Assembly: GCF_026210795.1 (NCBI RefSeq)
Contig: NC_089452.1
Location: 682,001-746,000, forward strand
Reading direction: 5' to 3'
DNA length: 64,000 bases
Origin: Rhizophagus irregularis
Taxonomy: Eukaryota; Glomeromycota; Glomeromycetes; Glomerales; Glomeraceae
This document shows, one piece after another, positions 56,866 to 64,000 of this stretch. The first letter of the stretch is position 1. Each line of letters opens with the position of its first letter. Below the pieces are notes generated by a model. That model ran no database searches. It was given only the letters and a program-made list of their open reading frames with translations, and was not told the DNA's origin. Position numbers and translations under genes: made by a program.

Positions 56866-59800
56866 TTAGATCATACAGTCAGAACCCTGAGACTCCTCTT
56901 GTAAATAAATTTCAGTAAGTTTGCGACTTGAAAAACATGTTTGTGGATGAAATTGTATAATAGGAGTATTTGCTTGTTCTTGTCCTAAAGCTTTGTTTGC
57001 TTTTACAAATTCCAACATATCATTTTCTAATTGATTATCAATATCAGGTACTCTATATGCACCATCATCCCTATCCTTGTTTATTTCGTAATATTTATTA
57101 ATACATCTGGTCCATTCAGATATAATATTTTCAAGCATTGTTATAGTTGGTCTATTGGAAGGGTCTGAATCCCAACATTTTTTCATTAAATCTATATAAC
57201 ATTTTGGAGTATTTTCAATAATCTCAGGACGTTTTCCTTCTTCACAAATACTCAAGATAAGGTGATAATCATGTGCTTCACCTTTAAATGGAGGTTTACC
57301 TGATGTACTTTACTGTCAAGGCCAATTTTTTTACAATTATTATACCATCCATGTAATCATAATGTTACATATACATACATGTTATCATGTATGTTAACAT
57401 GAATATTGACAGGTTTTTGAATTATAATAATAATGTAATAAACCATTACAAAATAATAATTGTCAAGTATTATGCAATAATTATTTTTTTTCTTAATAAA
57501 TAATTATTTTGATATATATGTTATAATTTGTTTAGATCTAATGCATTACACAAATATTATAATATGATAAAATTCAGCATTACAATATTTTATTTACATA
57601 TATTGCCAAATATAATTATAATATTTTATCTATGCATTTTAATCAAAACTTTTGACCTTTAACGTTATGTAAATTTTGCCGATCGGTCATATGAATCATC
57701 ACATTTTGACCAATGGCAATACTAGTCAAAACGAAGGATCAGCTGATCGGACTAGTCAATTATAGTCTGTGCGGCAAATGATAAACTTTTTAAGCTTTAA
57801 AAAAAAAACTTTTTTTCGGTAAGTTTCAAAAGTTTCGTTTTGAAACTTTTTTTTTCTTTTTTTTTTTTTAGGTATCAGTTTCAACTTTTGCTTTAGATCG
57901 GTAAGCTTTGAAAGTTTCATTTCAAAACTTTATCGTTATTTTGATTTTATTTTAAAATTAAAAAATTGTATTTTATTTTTTTTAGTATCATCGGTGCTTT
58001 GAATTGGTAAGTTTCAAAAGTTTCGTTTGTTTCAAAACTTATTTTTTGGATTTTAAAATAAAAATTTTTTTTTTTATTTTTTTTAGGATTTGTCATTGTG
58101 CTTTTGATTGGTAAGTTTTGTAAGTTTCACTTTCGAAACTTTTTTTTTGTTTTTTTTTAAATAAAAATCTCTAATTTCTTTATTTTTTTAGATATGAATC
58201 AGCTTCAACTTTTCGCTTTGGATCAGTAAGTTTTGGAAGTTTCATTTCAAAAAATTTTTTAAATTCTTTTTTAATATTATTTTGAAGAAACTAATCATTC
58301 TTCTTTTATCTATTTTGTAAGTTACCAAGTTCGGTTTTTAGATGTAAGTTTTGAAGCGAAACTTTATTAAATATATTTTTTTAATTTTGAAGAAACTAAT
58401 TGTTTCTTCTTTGTCTATTTTGTAGATTTTTGTCTTCAGCTTTGGCTTGGTTTCTTGGGAAGTTTTGAAGTGTTTTGTTTCAAACTTTTTTAGTAAATTC
58501 TTTTTTTAAAATTGTTTAATTTTTATTTTATTTTTTTTTATATTTGGTTATTTCTTTGGTACTTTGGATGGTAAGTTTTTGAAGCGAATGCTTCAAAATT
58601 TTTTGGATTTTTTTTAAAATAAAAAAATTATTCTAATTTTTTTCTTTTTTTAGATATCGGTGCAAAATTTCTAATCAGTAGATATTAGCTTTGCAAGCTC
58701 TGAGTCACTTTCTTGCAAATGCAATCACAACTGAAATATTCATACCTTATTCCATTTCGCTGACACCTGAATTATTTTGATCGGCACCCTCATGTGACAT
58801 TGTGACGTGCGATTTTCAATTGGTAAGCTTAAAAGTTTCGCTCAAAACTTATTTTTTTTGGTTTTTTAACTAAAATTTTTTTTTTTAGGTCTACTTTAGA
58901 TGGTAAGTTCATTTCGGAAATTTTTCTTGGGTTTTTTTTTTTAAAAAAAAAATTTTTTTAAGGTTTTTTCTCCTTTTTTTTGTAGATATCGGTAGATTGA
59001 ATGATCGGTAAGTTCCAAAATATGTTTCGTTCTCAAAACTTCTAAATTTAATTATTCTTTGTTAATAATTTTTTCTTTTTTCGTAGGTGTATGACTTCTA
59101 AATTATGATCAGTAAGTTTCAAAATAGGTTGAAACTTTTTTTTAACTTTGCTTTGAAAATCTAACCATTTTTTCTTTTGTTTATTTTGTAGGCAACATCT
59201 TCGATTTTGGGTCTGCTCTTTAGATAAGTTTCAAATTGAAGATTATGGATGTATTGATGGTAATTTATGGTTTCATCTTCACCCGTTAATAATTGTTGAT
59301 TAGCAACCTAGAATGCATTTCATTACACAGATGTACAGGAGAAGGATTACATAATAAAAATAATATGGAATACATTTAACAAATTTTATTATTTAATTAA
59401 TGATTATAGCAGAATTATTTTATTAATGTAATATCTATTATAATACTATTATACTAATAATAATATACATGTTATAAATATAAAACATTGATGTTGTAAT
59501 TATGTATAATATATCTATTGTAATGCGAAATAAACCATGTAGAACATATTGTAAAATTCATGTTATAATACATATATGACATAGTGTTTTAATATATTTA
59601 CCACTATAATAGCAGGTTGGCGCTCATGAATTTTATAACATACTTATGATAGGGTTTTTATATGGTTATCAAAAAAGTCTACATTGATAGTAAAGTAAAT
59701 TCCCACATTATCATTGAAATACTATAAATATCACTTGCAAGAATATAGGGATTTCTTCTTAATATTTCAGGTGCCATATAAGGTAAAACTCCATAAATTT

Positions 59801-61916
59801 CATTATTATTATTATCAGAATCTTGAAAATCACTTATAGGCTTACATAATCCTAAATCAATGATAAATAGCTCATCGTAATTATCTGACATTAAAATATT
59901 ACCATCATGAAAATCACCATGAGTTAAATTTGATTCATGAATTACTTTAAGTCCTAATATAATTTTTTTCAATAGCTGTAACCTGTCCTGCCACTTAAAT
60001 TTAATTATATCGGATAAACATTTTCTCAAACTCCCTTTTTTTGCATAACTCATTACTATTATATAATTTAAATTATTCGGATCTTGGGTATTCCAAAAAA
60101 TTGAATAAATTTTGAAAATGAATTTTTCTGGCAATTATAATGATATTTCCACTGTATAAACAATAAAAAAAAATTATTAAATTTTTGTAAAAGAAAATAA
60201 AATATTTCATTAAATATAAATACTATACTATTAAATATAAATACTATACCTCATCAAAAAATTTACTATTTAAACTTGATGAATTATTGAGTATTTTAAG
60301 AATGACCTCATAATCTGTTTGTCTATTCCATTGTTGTTTGTCAGAATTCCAACTAAAAATGGGTCCATCTGACCAAATAGCTTTATAAATTTCACTAAAT
60401 CCTCCTTTATCATAATAATTAATACTTGACAATTTATTGTAGGGTATCCACTCTAAAATTTCATAACTATTTTTAACATTATGTTGTGCTTCTTGAATAA
60501 ATTTATCAATAAATTCACTTCCACTGGTCCATTTTGGAAAATCATGTTGGAATCGTTTAACATTACATTGTTGGCACCACTGGTAATGAATATATGGCTG
60601 TTTGCATTCATTACATTGCTCATACCATGGGTAACAAATATGTGATTTTTTGCATTTATTACATAATTCAACTTCATCTTTAGAACTTACTTTATCTAGT
60701 ACTTTTTGATGCCAATAGAAGGCTTTTTCTAAATTTTTTTCTGTTCCTTTTCCATTTTCATAGCATATAGCTAAATTAAACATTGCATCAGTATAGTCAT
60801 TTTCTGATGCTTTTTGATACCAGTAAAAGGCTTTTTCTAAATTTTTTTCTGTTCCTTCTCCATTTTCATAATATTTGGCTAAATTATTCATGGCTATTTC
60901 ATCACCATTTTCTGCTGCCTTTTGATGCCAATAAAAGGCTTTTTCTAAATTTTTTTCTGTTCCAGTTCCATTTTCATAACATATAGCTAAATTATTCATT
61001 GCATCTTTAGCACCATATTCCGCTATTTTTTGAAACCAATAAAAAGCTTTATCTAAATTCTTTTCTGTTCCAACTCCATTCGTATAATATAAAGTTATAT
61101 TATTCATTGCTCTTTCATGACCACATTCTGCTGCTTGTTGATACCAATAAAATGCTTTTTCTAAATTCTTTTCTATTACTATTCCATTTTCATAAAATAT
61201 GGCTAAATTAAACATTGCACCAGCATAACCACTTTCCGCTGCTTTTTGATACCAATAAAAGGCTTTTTCTAAATTCATTTCTGCTTCTTCTCCATTGTAA
61301 TAACTATTGGCTAAATTGAACATTGCTACTTCATCACCATTTTCTGCTGCTTTTTGGCACCAATGAAATCCTTTTTCTAAATTCTTTTCTGTTCCTATTC
61401 CATTATTATAACAATTTGCTAACTGGAACATTGCTTCTGTAACACTATTTTCTGCTGCTTTTTGATACCAGTAAAATACTTTTTCTAAATTTTTTTCTGT
61501 TCCTTCTCCATTTTCATAGCATATGGCTAAATTGAACATTGCTCTTCCATAACCATTTTCTGCTGCTTTTTGATACCAATAAAAGACTTTTCTAAATTCT
61601 GTTCTATAAATTCTTCATTTTTATAATAAATGGCTAAATTAAACATCGCTACTTTATTACCATTTTCTGCTGCCTTTTGAAACCAGTAAAAAGCTTTTTC
61701 TAAATTCATTTCTATTCCTTCTCCATTTTTATAACAAATAGCTAAATTAAACATTGCTACTTCATCACCATTTTCTGCTAATTTTTTTACAGAATTAATA
61801 CATTCTTTACAAAATAATTCTTCGGTAATAATTTTATTGCAATACAAACAATTTTTGGTGTTTACTGTATTGGCATTTTTATCCAAAATATTTGGTTTAT
61901 TAAGTTTATTTTCCAT
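56866..61916 (-). pseudogene. Third Sel1-kinase, frameshifted and split by a transposon
   Basis: Reading from 61916: exon 1 61916-60250, intron 60249-60152 (GTATAG donor, ATACAG acceptor), exon 2 60151-59698 and, beyond an insertion, 57305-56866. It starts MENKLNKPNILDKN with the same CxxC pairs as the intact gene at 29970 and has about ten Sel1 repeats. A 1-bp deletion in a T run near 61590 shifts the frame inside the second repeat; the rest of exon 1 is open in the new frame. The kinase keeps DKGGFSEIYKAIW, HGDFHDGN, DLG and APE. The element at 57308-59695 separates WEF from TSG. The C-terminus ends ESQGSDCMI. Without the two lesions it would be a normal kinase, so inactivation is recent; an assembly error could explain the 1-bp change but not the insertion. 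Confidence 0.88.
57308..59695 (+). mobile_element. 2.4-kb TIR element with TA target site and short-segment array
   Basis: Ends CTTTACTGTCAAGG (57308) and, from the other strand, CTTTACTATCAATG (59695) match at 12 of 14; TA flanks both sides (57306-57307 and 59696-59697), and the kinase reads through once the insert is set aside, so the borders are firm. No transposase ORF. The middle (about 57800-59230) is an array of 100-130-bp units: a poly-T tract ending TTTAG, a 14-34-nt segment, GTAAGTTT, then AAGTTTCGTTTCAAAACTTT. Segments include 57872-57900, 57986-58006, 58087-58110, 58192-58225, 58322-58343, 58889-58902, 58986-59007 and 59087-59111. The outer parts hold ATACATACATGTTATCATGT-type hairpins. 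Mariner-like by target site. Confidence 0.75.
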
Positions 61917-62158
61917 TTGTTTATTTAAAAATTTATTTTACTGAAAAAAAAAAATTCTTAGCCAAATTTTTTTAGGTAATTTTTATAAATGGGTTTACCA
62001 AAATTAACCAAAAGTAGATAGACCAAATGATCAACATAATTTCTAAGCTAACCATTTAAGTGATCGTCGTAACTTTATTATTTATGGCAAGCCGAGTCGG
62101 ACTAAACTATCAGGCATTGGGCGGGTGAAAACTGAAAAATCAGACAAAATTTTATACC

Positions 62159-62391
62159 AGGACCCAGAAATATATATATAGGGGTCAGGTGATGAAAAAA
62201 TTTTTTACTATGAGCTGTACGCATTTTTTCAGGGCCGGAATTATGATAATGCCAGTCGGTTACTATAATAGGAAATAAAAGTCTGACTGGCATTATCAAA
62301 AATTATCTAAAAAAGGAAAGATTTTCATGACTTTTTTAGTTCAAAATACGCAAACTCAAACCTGACCCTTTTATATATATTTCTGGGTCCT
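62159..62391. mobile_element. hAT-type MITE, family 'GGACCCAGAAATATA', copy C
   Basis: Ends AGGACCCAGAAATATATATA and TATATATTTCTGGGTCCT are inverted. The interior matches copy A (26761-26983) in reverse, including TCAAAAATTATCTAAAAAAG and a perfect inner pair GATAATGCCAGTC / GACTGGCATTATC. Flanks TTTATACC (62151-62158) and GTTATACC (62392-62399) match at 7 of 8. 61917-62150 is the 5' flank of the third Sel1-kinase. Confidence 0.75.
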
Positions 62392-62399
62392 GTTATACC

Positions 62400-62580
62400 G
62401 TGCCTGATATTTTACCTGTTCATGCTTGATATTCATCTGTCCGTGCTTAACATTTATCTGTACGTGCTTAATGGTTTTATCCGTCTGTGCTTTATGTTTT
62501 CATCCATCTGTGCTTGATATTTTTGTTGATGATTTTGTCCAACTGTGTTTGATTTAATCCAATCAATAATTTCTTTGTCA
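62400..62580 (+). repeat. Minisatellite, about 21-bp units
   Basis: Units such as GTGCTTGATATTCATCTGTCC, GTGCTTAACATTTATCTGTAC and GTGCTTTATGTTTTCATCCA follow each other. The same unit in the opposite orientation occurs upstream of the broken paralogue at about 36890-37030 (GACAGATGAACATCAAGCA), so it belongs to the ancestral 5' flank of the Sel1-kinase family. Confidence 0.75.
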
Positions 62581-62639
62581 GCACAGGGTTTGATATTTTG
62601 TCAGTCACATGTTTTTAAGTTTAACATAGGTTTAAAAAT

Positions 62640-63490
62640 TTTTTTTTTTTTTTAATTGGCTTTTTTTTTATAAACAAATTTGTAGAGAATTTTCATTTTT
62701 AATATAGGTAAAGGCTTTGTTTGATAGAATTTCTCTGGGAATTTTTTTAATAAAAAGATTTTTTTTGATAAAAAATTTCGTTAGGAAATTTTTTTTTTGA
62801 TGGATAATTTCGTTAAAAAACTTCTTTTTAATAGGATTTTTTTTTTTTGACATATACTTGAAAAAAATTTTTTTTCAACAGGAGATTTTTTTTTTTTTGT
62901 AGAAAATTATTTGAAGAATTTTTTTAATAGGGAAGATTTTTTTTTTTGATAGATAATTTCGTTAGAAAATTTTTTAACAAGTGAGATTTTTTTTTGATAG
63001 AGAATTTAGTAGTTAAGAATTTTTTTTTAATAGGAGGGAGTTTTCCTTGATAAAGAATTTCTTTTGGGAATTTTTTTTTAATAGGTGAAAGTATTTTTTG
63101 ACGGAGAATTTTATTAGAGAACTTTTTTTTTAATAGGATTGTTTTTGATAGAGAATTTCATTTTAAAGAATTTTTCTTTAATAGATTTCGCTGAGAATTT
63201 TTTTTTTTTGATAGGTCATCTCGTTAGTATAAAGAATCCTTGAATTTTTCTTAATTGGGGATATTTTTTTTTGATTGAGAATTTTATTAGAGAATTGTTT
63301 GTTGAAAAATTTTTTTATTTTTTTGATGGAGAATTTTGTTTAGAAGTCTTAATAGAAAATTTTATTGAAAATAGTTATTTTTAATAAGTGTATCGAGAAT
63401 TTTGGCTTGAAATTTTTTTTTTTAATTAAGAATTTCATTAGAAATCTTTTTTTTTATAAAAAAAAATTATTGGGAAATTTTTACAATTTT
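62640..63490 (+). repeat. T-rich minisatellite, units about 50-60 bp
   Basis: Degenerate units contain TTGATAGAGAATTTCGTTAG, a T run, then TTTAATAGGWGA. About fifteen units can be followed, drifting in length. No coding potential. Confidence 0.75.
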
Positions 63491-63499
63491 AATAAATAT

Positions 63500-64000
63500 T
63501 TACTCCTCTTCATCTCCAATCGTTTCTTTTCATCTCCCATCGCTCCTTTTCGTCTCCCATCACTCCCTTTCGTCTCCCATCACTCCTGCAAAATTATTGA
63601 TCTTGATAGGTCAGAGGTATACTTCTTGATAGACCTTACTGTAAAATATATTATGCATATCAAGATGCATACCCCAAATATATCAAGAACCATATTTTTG
63701 CATCGCTCCTTTTCGTCTACCATCCTCTTCATCTTCCCATCACTTCTTTCATCTCCCATCACTTCGCTTCATCACCCATCACTCCTTTTCATCACCCATC
63801 ACTCCTCTTCGTCTCCCATCACTCCTTTTTATCTCTCATCACTCCTCTTCGTCTCCCATCACACCTTTTTACCTCCCATCGCTCTCATCACTATTTTTCA
63901 TCTCTCATCATGTCCTATTTCTCCTTTTTGTTTCCTATCACCTCTCATTACTCTTTTTTGCTCCCTTTCATCTTCTATTACTTTCCATTACTCCATTGTT
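63500..64000 (+). repeat. Minisatellite of CATCACTCCTTTTCGTCTCC units, to the window edge
   Basis: Units of about 20 bp (CATCACTCCTTTTCGTCTCC and variants) run to the end of the window. The array is interrupted at about 63587-63705 by unrelated sequence containing ATCTTGATAGGTCAGAGG and TATCAAGATGCATACC. It is the same family as 8640-8990 in opposite orientation. Confidence 0.85.

Noticed and set aside
1-64000. CRISPR arrays
   Set aside because: No short identical repeats with regular unique spacers occur; all tandem repeats seen are contiguous mini- or microsatellites or exons.

Overview
The window looks like nuclear DNA of an arbuscular mycorrhizal fungus, probably Rhizophagus or a close relative in Glomeromycotina. 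This is inferred from very AT-rich DNA, short GT-AG introns of about 60-100 bp, tyrosine-kinase-like (TKL) kinases of the HGDFHDGN type, Sel1-repeat/kinase fusions, long F-box proteins and many DNA transposons. No database search was possible. No rRNA gene, intact tRNA gene, CRISPR array or bacterial-type operon was seen.

Layout. 1-1748: the 3' part of an hAT transposon. 2302-4261: an eight-exon Lys/Asp-rich gene of unknown function, flanked by two different three-copy tandem repeats. 4476-10937: no convincing gene; it holds an hAT-type MITE with a perfect 8-bp target duplication and a 1.3-kb TIR element made of minisatellite. 10938-18481 (minus): a 16-exon kinase gene in which an exon carrying a kinase N-lobe occurs 15 times in tandem, all phase 0 and all open, before one C-lobe exon. 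18482-29969: non-coding DNA with one intact Tc1-like transposon and several MITEs. 29970-34819: an intact Sel1 (about 31 repeats) plus kinase gene. 37520-45598: a broken paralogue carrying two large insertions, one of them a 2.6-kb element with a 704-codon ORF, a 16-bp target duplication and a simple-repeat tail. 46448-50236: two F-box genes. 51692-53914: a four-helix-bundle/pseudokinase/Sel1 gene resembling MLKL in architecture. 55361-56440: a tRNA-derived SINE-like piece and a degraded MULE fragment. 56866-61916 (minus): a third Sel1-kinase, frameshifted and split by a 2.4-kb TIR element. 61917-64000: a MITE and three minisatellites.

How the genes relate. The kinase array, the three Sel1-kinases and the MLKL-like gene all use TKL kinase folds, and three of the four domain types (Sel1, kinase N-lobe, kinase C-lobe) recur in different arrangements. 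The array and the Sel1-kinases share the same linker before the N-lobe and the same exon boundary after helix C. The most unusual items are the poly-N-lobe kinase gene, and large TIR elements filled with short segments flanked by splice-acceptor-like and splice-donor-like sequences.
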